64,000 nucleotides of DNA from Candidatus Limnocylindrales bacterium (GCA_035559535.1 DATMBG010000034.1:21215-85214), one strand, 5' to 3'; counted from the stretch's first letter, positions 26,215 to 34,931 are shown. The notes: a model not told the origin generated them from the sequence alone. Made by a program: numbers and translations.

Positions 26215-27165
26215 TTAACGCCAAAGCGTGCCTGGACATCTACCTGGACCTTCTGCGCTTTGATTAGACATCCTTTTTCCCTTAGGTACTTCCAGGTGCT
26301 TTACAAAGTTTCCCTCTGTTCCATCGAACAGAAAAGGGTCTTGCGGTAGTACGCCGATCTGGTGCCGCAGATACCGTATATCCAGTTCGTCGTGCGGGTG
26401 CTTATCGGCGAAAAGGGAGCTCTGCTGCGGCCGATACAACCCAAGCAGCAGATTGACGAAGGTTGTCTTACCAGAGCCATTTGGCCCCACGAGCGCGGTG
26501 AATGTATGGGGTGCAAGAGTCAGGTTGACACCACGCAAGACAGGAGCATGATCGGCGTGGCCAAATGTCACATCGTGCAGGGTAATGGCGCCACGCATAC
26601 AATGGCGACGTGTGCCGGAGTATGGCTCGGGCGGAGTGTGAGTGATTAGTTGTTGCAATGACCCGAGCGCCTGATAGCCGTCTACGAACGCGGGCACGGC
26701 ACCGAGAGCATCTTGTGAGTAACGCCGCAACGCGAGCAGAATCACGTTGAAGGCAAGTAGGTTGCCCAGCGAAATGTGTCCGGCGGCAACCTGACTGCCG
26801 CCGATAATGAGGAGAACGCCGACCACACCCAGCAGCATGGCATTCTGGACGGCTTGATACCATGCTTGCTGGCGAGACAATGCTTCGGTCCCACGCTTGA
26901 GCGCTTCGATCTGGATAGTTTGATGTGGGGTCTCTTGCTCTTCGGCGGTTTGTACGCGTGTCAGCGTGATCAATTGCAAGACGGCGAGTGTGCCACGGCT
27001 GTAAGCCTTGAGGGCTTTCACGCGTCGGTCAATTTGCCGCCAAAGCGCCTGCAGTGAATAGCGGTTGATTACTATTAGTAGCGGCACAGCGAGCGAGAGG
27101 ACCAACATCAGCGTTGGATTCAGCCAGACCAACGCCGCGCCGATGCCAATACCGATTTTGGAACA
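26215..27165 (-). pseudogene. ABC transporter (fused permease/ATPase), truncated at both ends
   Basis: The readable part starts inside the membrane domain (IGAALVWLNPTLMLVLSLAV) and runs through MLLGVVGVLLIIGGSQVAAG into an ATP-binding domain with Walker A VGPNGSGKTTF and Q-loop VLPQDPFLFDGT. It then loses homology: the signature motif and Walker B are missing and the frame ends in unrelated residues. The first membrane helices are also missing, because the sequence joins a sulfotransferase remnant at about 27150-27165. The intact protein would have been a lipid- or peptide-exporter type half-transporter of about 580 residues. Confidence 0.75.
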
Positions 27166-27795
27166 AAAGTATCGCCCACCTGCAGAAAGCGGAAGATGTC
27201 CAGGAGAACCTTCAATGGCTTCATGTCCCAATCGTCGTAGAGATAGATGCGAATCTGCTCGCGTGGGAAGCGTTCCAAGTAGGGTTGAAGGAGACAGTAA
27301 TAAAAGCCATTCGCTCTATATCGCCAGCCACAAGACCAATTCATTTGCTGGCATTCTTCTTCGGCATCGAGCGCCTGGGCGAAAAAAAGATGCTCGCGCC
27401 CTAACTGGACCATCATCAGATACGACGAATACGCTCGATCAACAGGGTGTCTCAGCACGGCAATCAACCGGGCGTGAGGAACGTACAGTCGGATACGCTC
27501 CACATATGCCTCACCCACCGTAAGATATACCGGAGAGGCTTTCACCGATGGCGATGTGATGATCACGGGCTCCGCGGAACAATTCGGCATGATCTTCGAG
27601 CTTGAAGATTGTACTACTATTGAAGAATCGTTCGTCGCCAGGTCCGCAGAAATTTAGCCTCTCTCCGTTGAAGGCGAAGAAACGTGGTTCCTTGACCGGA
27701 CTCATGTAAATTTGCGGGTGCTGTTTAAGCGCACGATCCAGGGCTGTAGTGCCACTCTTGGTTGCGCCAATGATCAGGAAATTGGGCATGGGCAT
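27150..27795 (-). pseudogene. Sulfotransferase, frameshifted and 3'-truncated
   Basis: From the ATG at 27795 the protein reads MPMPNFLIIGATKSGTTALD, with the PAPS-binding loop, then MSPVKEPRFFAF and IAIGE. The frame then stops at 27511. The next frame resumes with ASPVYLTVGEAYVERI, RLIAVLRHPVDRAYSSYLMM (3'-phosphate-binding) and LDIFRFLQVGDTFVP. One extra base in the TTT run at 27540-27542 explains the shift. The last roughly 30 residues of the family are replaced by the ABC-transporter fragment. It would have sulfated a glycan or metabolite, in line with the adjacent glycosyltransferases. Confidence 0.8.
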
Positions 27796-27823
27796 ACCAA
27801 CAACCTCTTGGCCTTTGACTCGG

Positions 27824-29206
27824 TCACACGTGTCTATTTTCACTGAGGAGGCAGCGATAGGCTTCGTAGCAAGCCCGCACCGTGTCATAAGCGGCTTTCC
27901 AAGTTCCCCCTTTGTGATCATCTATCACCCTCCCATCCGCCTGGCAGGCGGTGAACCACTCACCCCACTCAGGGTCAAAAAAGTGCCCGAAGGTGAAATC
28001 GGCCAGTTGCTTGAAGTAGTCAATGTAGCGGCGCTGCCCACTCAGTGCATACATGAGCACCAGCGCTTGCATCCCTTCGCCTTGCGTCCACCAGGGTTTC
28101 TCAGTGCTGGCAAGAATCCCGTTCCGATACACATATTGATAAAAGCCCCCATGCTGTGCGTCCCAGCCGTGGCGCAAAGTAAAATCCAGGATACGCTCTG
28201 CCGTGGTGTAATATTCTGGAACCCCAGTAACCTGATGCATTCTGAGCAACAGCCAAGCCGCCTTCGAATTGTGCCCGATTAAGGCTTGGCCACGGACGGA
28301 CATTGGGTCGTAGACCCAGTTCGTATGGAATCGTTCAAGGACACAGCCATATTTACGATCCACCATTTGCAAGACAATTACATCGGCAATCTGCCGGGCT
28401 CGCTCCAGGTAGGCAGCTTCCTTGGTTGCCTCGTGCAAAGCCATGATGGCGGTCAGCATAACCAACTGAATGTAGCTCATCTTGGCATCCGATTTCACCT
28501 TCCAATCCGACTGGCAGCTTTCGTAATAACCCAGATGATTTTTGTCCCAAACCCGCTGCTCTAACAGACGATAGGTTCGTACCGCATAGTCAAGTGCCGT
28601 CTGGTCTTGTGTGACACGGTGGTACTCTACCAAACCCAATAGCACGTACGCCTGTTGGAATGAGTTCTTATCAGGCTCTCTAACACGTCCATTCCGATAG
28701 ACGCTTTTGTACCACCCCCCGCGTTGTTTGTCCCACATGTTTTCGATGAGAAACCTGACTCCTTCCCTCGCCAGTTCGAGATAGGTGGGAGAACGGAACA
28801 ATTCGTAGCCTATAGAGAAAGCGCAGACCATACGCCCCTGCATGGCGGTCGCTTTCAGATCATCCTTGTAGACCTGCCCCTGGCGATCGAGGTGCGTGAT
28901 AAAACCGCCGTAGCGCCGGTCAGGAGAATGTCGTTCCCAGAACGGCAATAGAGCCGACCGAATATGCTCTAGGAAAAAGTCGCCGGTATACTCAGCAGCA
29001 CTTTTCAGCAGACACAACGGCTTCTGATGGCTTGGAGCAAGCGGCATGCGTGCCTTGAGCCTCGTTCGCGCCCCCTGCAGCCTGGCATAGACCTCCCAGA
29101 AGGCAAAGGCGAACATATCATGCACGCCTCCATTACCCCGGGGAGACACGAGCCTCTTCACAGGCTTCTTCAACGGTGCTAAGATCAGATGACGAATCGT
29201 CTTCAT
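27824..29206 (-). CDS. AGE-family epimerase/isomerase
   Basis: 460 residues of the (alpha/alpha)6-barrel N-acylglucosamine 2-epimerase/cellobiose 2-epimerase family. Conserved segments are YGGFITHLDRQGQVY, KATAMQGRMVCAFSIGYE, WDKQRGGWYKSVYRNG, GHNSKAAWLLLRM, KPWWTQGEGMQALVLMYALS and HKGGTWKAAYDTVRACYEAY; the last two carry the catalytic His/Glu positions. An N-terminal extension of about 60 residues is basic. It lies in a leftward cluster with glycosyltransferases and a sulfotransferase remnant, so sugar epimerisation for a glycan is the best guess. The substrate is unknown. Confidence 0.85.
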   Translation of the reverse strand: MKTIRHLILAPLKKPVKRLVSPRGNGGVHDMFAFAFWEVYARLQGARTRLKARMPLAPSHQKPLCLLKSAAEYTGDFFLEHIRSALLPFWERHSPDRRYGGFITHLDRQGQVYKDDLKATAMQGRMVCAFSIGYELFRSPTYLELAREGVRFLIENMWDKQRGGWYKSVYRNGRVREPDKNSFQQAYVLLGLVEYHRVTQDQTALDYAVRTYRLLEQRVWDKNHLGYYESCQSDWKVKSDAKMSYIQLVMLTAIMALHEATKEAAYLERARQIADVIVLQMVDRKYGCVLERFHTNWVYDPMSVRGQALIGHNSKAAWLLLRMHQVTGVPEYYTTAERILDFTLRHGWDAQHGGFYQYVYRNGILASTEKPWWTQGEGMQALVLMYALSGQRRYIDYFKQLADFTFGHFFDPEWGEWFTACQADGRVIDDHKGGTWKAAYDTVRACYEAYRCLLSENRHV

Positions 29207-29244
29207 GGGAAACCTCCAAAAATGTTATTGGCTTAATGTCAAGT

Positions 29245-29922
29245 TCATCTGGCCCGGCGCCGGTCCAGTGCGGCTTTGAGAATTTGGGTGAACTCGCCCA
29301 TGACCATCTCGCGGCAGCGAATTGTCAAGTTATTGGTGTGAACTCTTCTACGCATCACCACGTTGGGCAGTATAACGATTTCGAGGGCTGCTTCTTGGGC
29401 CCGAGCATACCAATCAACAAACTGACCAACATGCCAATGCGTCGCAAACAGCCCAACACGCATAAATGCCGCCCGGCGAATCAGCATCGCGCTGATGTGC
29501 AAGCCGTTCAATGTCATTCCTACAAATCGGGCAGACTGGGCAGCAACACCGGCATCGGTACTGCTGAATTGCTCGAACTGTCCAAACACCGCGTCCAGTT
29601 CTGGCCGAGCCGCGAGGGTTGTCATTTGTCGCGTGAGTTTCTCTGGCATCCACACATCGTCCGCATCGAGAAACGCAAGAAACTCGCCGCGCGCCTGCTC
29701 GACGCCGTGATTGCGCGCCGCACCCGGTCCCTGGTGCAGCTGAAAGCAATAGCGCACTGGGAATTGCTGTGCCACACGCGCGCTCTCATCCGTCGAGCCA
29801 TCGTCCACGACGATAATCTCGATGGGACGATAGGTCTGCGCCAGCACGCTCTTTATCGCTTCAGACAGGTAACGCTCACCGTTATAGACCGGGATAATGA
29901 CGCTGACCAGTGATGCAGTCAT
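29245..29922 (-). CDS. Glycosyltransferase family 2
   Basis: 225 residues. GT-A fold motifs: VSVIIPVYNGERYLSEAI, EIIVVDDGSTDESA, GPGAARNHGVEQARGEFLAF and the metal-binding LDADDVWMP. The C-terminal part is short and the acceptor is unknown. It is a clear paralogue of the second GT2 at 30630-31322: the first 100 residues are nearly the same. Its start lies 41 bases inside the preceding methyltransferase frame, so one of the two boundaries may be shorter in vivo. Confidence 0.9.
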   Translation of the reverse strand: MTASLVSVIIPVYNGERYLSEAIKSVLAQTYRPIEIIVVDDGSTDESARVAQQFPVRYCFQLHQGPGAARNHGVEQARGEFLAFLDADDVWMPEKLTRQMTTLAARPELDAVFGQFEQFSSTDAGVAAQSARFVGMTLNGLHISAMLIRRAAFMRVGLFATHWHVGQFVDWYARAQEAALEIVILPNVVMRRRVHTNNLTIRCREMVMGEFTQILKAALDRRRAR

Positions 29923-30625
29923 CTCCTAATGAGTGTTGGTAACTGGAAGAGTGCTCATCTTTATAATCCTTAAGCAGAAGACCGGCTTGCCTTATCAGTA
30001 ATTTTTCGAACAGCCACCATGTAGCCTTTGTAATATCTCGATGTGAGAATGGAACTCGTTCAAGAACTGGTCGATTGCGATTGTCGGACGCTCCAAAAAG
30101 AGGCTTTTCAGGTTCCCACATATAATGATCAAAGATTAAGATGCTGTCTGGTTGAAGCAAAGCCCAGACTAACCGGGCGTCAGTCCCTACATCGGCGACA
30201 CAATGACTCCCATCTATATAGATGATATCGTAACTGTTCTCACGCAGCAGTGGTAGGACGCCTTGTGACCTACCTATTATCTTGATGACTTGAGACGTCC
30301 GCCCCGAGACCTGGATATTGTGATCGAACCGACTTTCGGCTCTTCGAGACCGAAAGATATCTACACAGATGATCAAGCAGGTAGGATGGGTAAGAGTGTT
30401 CTCCAGGAACCAAAGTGCCGAACGCCCTTCGTAACTACCAATTTCAAGGAGACGCACGTAGGCTTTTCCTTTGAGATCACCCAGACATTTCCTCCAGACC
30501 GGTATTGCCTGTGCGGTATAGTCAGCCGTAAAAGGATGCACTAGGATGTGCCTCTTGAGCCTTTGCAGCAATCGTTCTAGCAGAATGATTGCGGCGACTA
30601 CTCTCTCAGGAATAACCGCCTTCAT
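29882..30625 (-). CDS. Class I SAM-dependent methyltransferase
   Basis: 247 residues. RLLEIGSYEGRSALWFLE is the SAM-binding motif I, CLIICVDIFRSRRAE follows with the acidic ribose-binding residue, and YDIIYIDGSHCVADVGTD plus PDSILIFDHYMWEPE match the Methyltransf_24 group that methylates sugars or small acceptors. The last 14 codons overlap the downstream glycosyltransferase. It sits between the two GT2 genes, consistent with glycan O-methylation. Acceptor not determinable. Confidence 0.85.
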   Translation of the reverse strand: MKAVIPERVVAAIILLERLLQRLKRHILVHPFTADYTAQAIPVWRKCLGDLKGKAYVRLLEIGSYEGRSALWFLENTLTHPTCLIICVDIFRSRRAESRFDHNIQVSGRTSQVIKIIGRSQGVLPLLRENSYDIIYIDGSHCVADVGTDARLVWALLQPDSILIFDHYMWEPEKPLFGASDNRNRPVLERVPFSHRDITKATWWLFEKLLIRQAGLLLKDYKDEHSSSYQHSLGDDCITGQRHYPGL

Positions 30626-30629
30626 GCGC

Positions 30630-31322
30630 CTAACCTTCCTTCTTCAATTCACGCTTGCGCGCCACTGAACGTCTCAATGCAATAAACACATTTTGCATAT
30701 TCTCCGCCATGTTAACCGAGGTGTTCCTGTCGTGAATGCGCTTCAGTAATAGCACCCGATCAATCACTGCCATTGGCGTGCCAAGATCATTCGCGCGGGC
30801 GAACCAATCGACATCTTCCGCTGTGCTCATCTGCGGGTCGAATATCCCAACGTGGTTAAACACTTGCCGTCGCGCAACGAGGGTCTGTATAAGACGGACC
30901 GACCAGTCGCCCTCCAGGATCTCTTGCCGGAGGAGCGTAGCGGGAAAGGGGCAGCCGGGTTCTAGAAAGAATTCGATTCGCGTGGTGGTGTATTGCACGT
31001 CGGGATGTTCGATCAAATAGCCAACCTGCACCTCCAGTTTCTCCGGCATCCACACATCGTCCGCGTCAAGAAACGCGAGGAATTCGCCATGCGCCTCCAT
31101 GATGCCACGATTGCGCGCCGCGCCTGGACCACTGTGCGGCTGACGGTAATAGCGCACCGGATACCATTGGGCCACACGCGCGCTCTCATCCGTTGAGCCA
31201 TCGTCCACGACGATAATCTCGATGGGACGATAGGTCTGTGCCAATACACTTTCAATTGCTTCCCCCAGATAGCGCGCGCTATTGTAGATTGGCACAACCA
31301 CGCTGACGAGTGGCGCAGTCAT
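30630..31322 (-). CDS. Glycosyltransferase family 2 (paralogue)
   Basis: 230 residues. VSVVVPIYNSARYLGEAIES, EIIVVDDGSTDESARVAQ, GPGAARNRGIMEAHGEFLAF and LDADDVWMPEKL give the GT2 fold and DxD motif. The middle contains VFNHVGIFDPQMSTAEDVDW, where the ED pair is a typical catalytic-base region. Its stop is 5 bases from the methyltransferase start. It overlaps the HPr-kinase-like gene by 4 bases, so the cluster is tightly coupled. Recent duplication with the GT2 at 29245 is likely. Confidence 0.9.
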   Translation of the reverse strand: MTAPLVSVVVPIYNSARYLGEAIESVLAQTYRPIEIIVVDDGSTDESARVAQWYPVRYYRQPHSGPGAARNRGIMEAHGEFLAFLDADDVWMPEKLEVQVGYLIEHPDVQYTTTRIEFFLEPGCPFPATLLRQEILEGDWSVRLIQTLVARRQVFNHVGIFDPQMSTAEDVDWFARANDLGTPMAVIDRVLLLKRIHDRNTSVNMAENMQNVFIALRRSVARKRELKKEG

Positions 31323-32362
31323 TGGAGTAGCATTTTCATCATGGTTTCCGATATCCGCTCCAGTTCTGTCCCCAGTTCAAGATGATAACAGGGAATTTGT
31401 CTGACCAAATCGGCAAGGGCAAGGAATTCGAACTGTCCTGTGCCTGGGAATAGAAAGAGCGAACTCGGAGCGAAGGCTCGCAGTGCGGCGATCGGTGTAG
31501 CCAGGGTCAAAGTAGTTTCAGGACGCCCGGTGACCCGTGTCAGTAAAATCACCCGCACAGGCAAACCCGCGATCAAACTGCTCGGCTGATACTGATAGAG
31601 GTAAAGAAGCGCTTTTTCACTGGCGAGTTCTTCAGGGTTGCTAATGGCAGATAGCAAGGTCGGGAAATTCTCAAGGTGGACAGCATTCAGTTTGGCAGAG
31701 TTGTAGAGGCTATAGACATACGGCACGCCATTAGGGACCAACAAGCAATAGTCGTCGCCGACATAGCGCCATCCTCCTACGAGAGCAGCTAAGGCGGTGG
31801 TTGATTTGCCACTACCTCCCGACCCTGCCAACAGAACCCCATCTTTCAAATGCCCAACCGCCCCGGCATGGACTAACAAACGCCCGTGTTGGCGCATCCA
31901 CCAGTGGAGGATGGCACGCAGGGGAGCGCCCCGCTCGTAAGTCGGAACATGGCAAGCATCTCGAATCCAATACACTCCCAGGTTTTCTGTAATGTCCAGC
32001 GTGCTCACCGCGCCCACATCCGCAGATAGTGCAACATGGATGCGCGTATCACTGAAGCCGCGCACATCACCGCGCGCGATGCAGCCATCTAATCCCCAAG
32101 GACGCGGCGGCATTGACGTGCCCGTCGAGGCGCTGTCCCACAGACAAATGGTCAAATCCGCCTCACCGATGTCGGAAGACACCGCCAGATGCTCCAGCGC
32201 CGGCGTGATAAACGGCACCAGTGCAGATCCCGCAAACCGCAGGCGAACGATATAACCCCCAATGGTGTAGTAGCGATCAATAGCACCGCCGACGGTTTGC
32301 TCGGCGCGTTGATAGGCGTCGTATACGCCCTCGAAAAAGGCAAGCGGACTCGTCTCAGTCAT
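31319..32362 (-). CDS. HPr-kinase-like (HprK-related) protein
   Basis: 347 residues from the ATG at 32362, which overlaps the end of the PqqD-like gene; the longer open frame upstream of it is antisense noise. GRLLVHAGAVGHLKDGVLLAG is followed by the P-loop GSGGSGKSTTALAAL (near residue 180) and WRYVGDDYCLLV, the fingerprint of stand-alone HprK C-terminal-like kinases. Such kinases occur beside PqqD-like proteins in some lasso-peptide and polysaccharide loci, where a few phosphorylate peptide products. The N-terminal 150 residues are a poorly conserved domain. A substrate other than HPr is likely. Confidence 0.8.
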   Translation of the reverse strand: MTETSPLAFFEGVYDAYQRAEQTVGGAIDRYYTIGGYIVRLRFAGSALVPFITPALEHLAVSSDIGEADLTICLWDSASTGTSMPPRPWGLDGCIARGDVRGFSDTRIHVALSADVGAVSTLDITENLGVYWIRDACHVPTYERGAPLRAILHWWMRQHGRLLVHAGAVGHLKDGVLLAGSGGSGKSTTALAALVGGWRYVGDDYCLLVPNGVPYVYSLYNSAKLNAVHLENFPTLLSAISNPEELASEKALLYLYQYQPSSLIAGLPVRVILLTRVTGRPETTLTLATPIAALRAFAPSSLFLFPGTGQFEFLALADLVRQIPCYHLELGTELERISETMMKMLLQ

Positions 32363-32825
32363 GGTCCTCTTTCCTGATCGGCCAGCCCTGTTCATCCACT
32401 TCATGGATCGGATCGAGCAGCAACAAGTCTTGCAGATCGGTATACTTGTGGAGCGACGGCACCTGAAACGCGGAACGCGCCGCCAGATTTGGATCCGGTA
32501 TTGCGGGAGCAGCGTGGGGCACGGATGGTGCGTCATCCAACGGCGCAATGAGCGACTCGCGTTGCAACTCGATCAAGAACTGCTCCACTCCTTGCTCGAT
32601 GTCAGCGCAGTTGCCAGTATAGCGCTGGGTCAGCATGTGGATGATGTCGTTCACCGACGCGTTCTGCGCAATCTGTTCCCAGATCACTGAGCCGACGCCA
32701 TCAGTGCTGAAATATGCGCCGCTGTCGAAATCAATGATAATCGTCTCTCCGTCTATGGTCTGGTGAATCACTCTCGGAGTATTAATCCTGAAAGTGGCTG
32801 ATTGTAGCATTCTCTCCCTATTCAT
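32355..32825 (-). CDS. PqqD-like (RRE) protein with conserved-looking C-terminal tail
   Basis: 156 residues; AGGAG precedes the ATG. Residues 15-95 are a PqqD/RiPP-recognition-element domain: PRVIHQTIDGETIIIDFDSG, YFSTDGVGSVIWEQI, a helical stretch and FLIELQRESLIAP. A proline/alanine linker is followed by the tail LHKYTDLQDLLLLDPIHEVD and QGWP. I associate this tail with PqqD proteins that sit next to HprK-like kinases, but that is recollection. In RiPP systems PqqD domains bind precursor leader peptides; no precursor, radical SAM or cyclase gene is seen here. The ATG overlap with the kinase implies coupling. Confidence 0.8.
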   Translation of the reverse strand: MNRERMLQSATFRINTPRVIHQTIDGETIIIDFDSGAYFSTDGVGSVIWEQIAQNASVNDIIHMLTQRYTGNCADIEQGVEQFLIELQRESLIAPLDDAPSVPHAAPAIPDPNLAARSAFQVPSLHKYTDLQDLLLLDPIHEVDEQGWPIRKEDHD

Positions 32826-33226
32826 TATTCATCTCCTACGGCATTTGACCCCCTGTGCTTAACACGCACGAAACGGTTAGGACGATGAGAATGTCAGCAA
32901 ACGCCAGTTCTACGTTCGTATAGGTTCGATCTAGGCATACTCGTACACGGGGACTTGAATCAAACGCTTGGGTTTACTTTGTTGCCAAGCCATCTTTTGG
33001 AGGCGTATCACTGTGTCGGGCGAAAACAACTGCTCGCCTCAGCACAGTCCCGAGCCCTGTTTTCTCAGCGAGAGTATCTCCCTTTTTGACTACTTTGAGC
33101 AAGGGACTGAAAGGGCCTAATGTAGCTTCAAATATCTCTGTTTAACATTTCAGACACTTCATTGCCTCCTCCTCAAGTGATCAGATTTAGGTATATTCTA
33201 GCCGTCCTTCGCCATAAAAAGACGCC
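32826..33226. other. Gene-free stretch upstream of the PqqD gene
   Basis: 401 bases. A small hairpin GTGC...GCAC lies near 32857-32872. I see no small precursor-peptide ORF with a convincing start, and no further paired core sites. It should hold the promoter of the leftward cluster, but no clear boxes are visible. Confidence 0.4.
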
Positions 33227-33299
33227 AGCTAACACTGAAGCTCACCTGCCACTATAGAGCGCCAGTGGAATAGCGGTTAAGTGGAGCGTCTTGTTGGGC
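33227..33299. other. attC-like recombination site (73 bp)
   Basis: On the plus strand AGCTAAC (33227-33233, one base off RYYYAAC) and GTTGGGC (33293-33299, matching GTTRRRY) bound a 73-base segment. Inner arms GAAGCTCAC and GTGGAGCGTC pair with an unpaired base, as in attC sites. It lies 32 bases beyond the stop of the NmrA-like gene, the normal place for a cassette's attC. Weaker than the second site. Confidence 0.6.
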
Positions 33300-33331
33300 A
33301 GTATGAGGTCTGACACCGCGTCGAACCGCGA

Positions 33332-34204
33332 TCAGCGACCACTCCTTTGCCAAGCGTCAGCAGTCTCTCGGGCGAAGTCACGGTAGTTGCGAGGAGCGTG
33401 ACCCAATAGTTCCGTCAATGCCTCGATGTCATTGTCGTTCGCGATAAAGCCGCGCTCCACAAACCCTTGGAACATCATACGCAAATCGAAGGCCAACCAA
33501 TTCGGAACGTTCTGCCGCATTTGTTCTTCCCACGCGTCGAAGTCATGTCCCGCATAGCTAATTTCCTTTTGCAGGATCTCACTCCATATCGAGGCTGCAC
33601 CCGGACCGCTCAAGAGGCTCGGGCCGACCAGGTTGTAGATTTTACCTTGATGGCCGTCGCTCGTCAGGACAATGGCCGCGGCTTCGGCGATGTCACGCAC
33701 GTCTACCGCTGAAATACCCTGTGAGCCCAAGGGCATTGGGTAAATCCCAGCCACTGTCAGCGGTTCCTTCAGCATCGCATCATTTTGAAAGAAGTAGCTC
33801 GGGCGGAGAATGGTGTAGGGGACATCGAAATCCTTCAGCGCTGCTTCGATCATCAACTTCGACGCGAAGTGCGGTACGTCCTTGAAACGATCCGCTTGAA
33901 AAACCGATTGGTACACCACATGCTGAATCTTCAGCTTCTTTGCCAGATTGCAGACGATGAGACCCTGCGTCAACTCGTCAGGAACGACCGCATTCAGCAA
34001 ATACACTTTCTCTACGCCATCGAGCGCTTGTTCAATTGTAACTGGATCGAGCAAATCGCCAATGGCAACTTCAACGTCCGACGGGAGCGTCTTGCTCTTG
34101 GCCTCGCTGCGAACCAGTGAGCGGACGTTCGTATTGCGTTTCCGGAGCTCCTTGATCACCTGAGAGCCAACCCTACCGGTGCTGCCTGTTACCAGAATCT
34201 TCAT
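33332..34204 (-). CDS. NmrA-like/SDR-family NAD(P)-binding protein (gene cassette)
   Basis: 290 residues of an extended-type short-chain dehydrogenase. MKILVTGSTGRVGSQVIKEL gives the GxxGxxG dinucleotide loop, VRSLVRS the basic NADP-type stretch, and EVAIGDLLDP the next strand. YTILRPSYFFQNDAMLKEP and SAVDVRDIAEAAA are usual for NmrA/QOR2-like proteins that sense or reduce NAD(P)-linked quinones; the classic YxxxK pair is not obvious. The gene is flanked on both sides by attC-like sites and has little room for a promoter of its own, as expected for an integron cassette. Confidence 0.85.
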   Translation of the reverse strand: MKILVTGSTGRVGSQVIKELRKRNTNVRSLVRSEAKSKTLPSDVEVAIGDLLDPVTIEQALDGVEKVYLLNAVVPDELTQGLIVCNLAKKLKIQHVVYQSVFQADRFKDVPHFASKLMIEAALKDFDVPYTILRPSYFFQNDAMLKEPLTVAGIYPMPLGSQGISAVDVRDIAEAAAIVLTSDGHQGKIYNLVGPSLLSGPGAASIWSEILQKEISYAGHDFDAWEEQMRQNVPNWLAFDLRMMFQGFVERGFIANDNDIEALTELLGHAPRNYRDFARETADAWQRSGR

Positions 34205-34239
34205 CTTGAAGGATCCTCTTGCGCTATGCGTTTTGGACC

Positions 34240-34307
34240 ACCTAACGGCCTGCGCTTGAGCGGCGGCTAAGCGCAGCGAAGCCGTCCGCTCAAAGCGCTT
34301 GTTGGGC
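34240..34307. other. attC recombination site (68 bp)
   Basis: ACCTAAC (34240-34246) matches RYYYAAC and GTTGGGC (34301-34307) matches GTTRRRY. Inner arms GCGCTTGAGCGGCGGC (34252-34267) and GCCGTCCGCTCAAAGCGC (34281-34298) pair along 16 positions, leaving two extrahelical bases in one arm, the hallmark that sets attC strand polarity. TAAGCGCAGCGAA is the terminal loop. It separates the toxin-antitoxin cassette from the NmrA cassette. Confidence 0.8.
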
Positions 34308-34312
34308 GGGCA

Positions 34313-34669
34313 TTACTCATCAAAGCGGCGAATGCGAAAGATTTCTGGCGCAATAACGGCAAAGGCACGTGGCAATTGGGCAGCATGTTGATTGATCGCC
34401 AAAGCCACTATCTCTGCCTTCCGGGTAGGTGATAGTCCTGCCAGGCGTATCAATATAATCCCGTGTGCATAAAGACGCTGACGAAAGATCATCTCCCCAA
34501 AATCCTTATCCGCAGTCAGTAGCAAAGCGGTTTCCTGATTCGCTCGTGCCAAAACAACATCATCGGATATTCCTGGCTCCATTTCGGCAACATACCACAC
34601 CACATGACCATCTCGCCGAAGACGCTCAACAATATGACGGTCAACACTTTCATCAGCCACGAAATTCAT
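34313..34669 (-). CDS. DUF5615 PIN-like protein, putative toxin
   Basis: 118 residues. MNFVADESVDRHIVERLR, EPGISDDVVLARA, LLLTADKDFGEMIF and AHGIILIRLAGL fit the DUF5615/Mut7-C-like PIN fold; Asp5-Glu-x-x-Asp and TADKDFG are the acidic cluster expected of a nuclease. Such proteins are usually paired with DUF433 partners, as here, with a 4-base overlap. Toxin activity is inferred from that pairing, not demonstrated. The stop codon lies six bases from the R-box of the attC site, a compact cassette arrangement. Confidence 0.85.
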   Translation of the reverse strand: MNFVADESVDRHIVERLRRDGHVVWYVAEMEPGISDDVVLARANQETALLLTADKDFGEMIFRQRLYAHGIILIRLAGLSPTRKAEIVALAINQHAAQLPRAFAVIAPEIFRIRRFDE

Positions 34670-34902
34670 GTTTCCGTCTCAGCCACAGGGTAAATCACGT
34701 CAGCGCGCAAGGCTTCTTTGGCAAAGGCGATAGCTGCCAGCACTGCTTCGCGTGTCAGCCGAGGGTGGGCCTCAAGAATCTGTTCGATGGTTTCCCCTGC
34801 CGCCAATTTCTCCAGAATGAGTTCCACCGTGATGCGCGTGCCTGCGACCACAGGTTTGCCCATCATAATTTTGGGATTTGATACGATCAATTGCTTTTCC
34901 AT
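34666..34902 (-). CDS. DUF433 protein, putative antitoxin
   Basis: 78 residues from the ATG at 34902 (AAAGGTG is 6 bases upstream; the GTG three codons earlier is less likely). IVSNPKIMMGKPVVAGTRIT and VELILEKLAAGETIEQILE, then HPRLTREAVLAAIAFAKEAL, are the DUF433 helical DNA-binding pattern. It precedes and overlaps the DUF5615 gene, the usual antitoxin-toxin order, and probably autoregulates. As the first cassette next to the proposed attI, it would be the most strongly expressed one in an active integron and could stabilise the array. Confidence 0.85.
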   Translation of the reverse strand: MEKQLIVSNPKIMMGKPVVAGTRITVELILEKLAAGETIEQILEAHPRLTREAVLAAIAFAKEALRADVIYPVAETET

Positions 34903-34931
34903 ATGAATCACCTTTCACAACTACTATGCCC

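Noticed and set aside
32362-32548. Longer start for the HprK-like protein, 62 codons upstream
   Set aside because: The extra residues are low-quality (Arg/Cys/Pro-rich) and lie antisense to nothing useful but in another frame of the PqqD gene; the ATG at 32362 gives the normal overlap.
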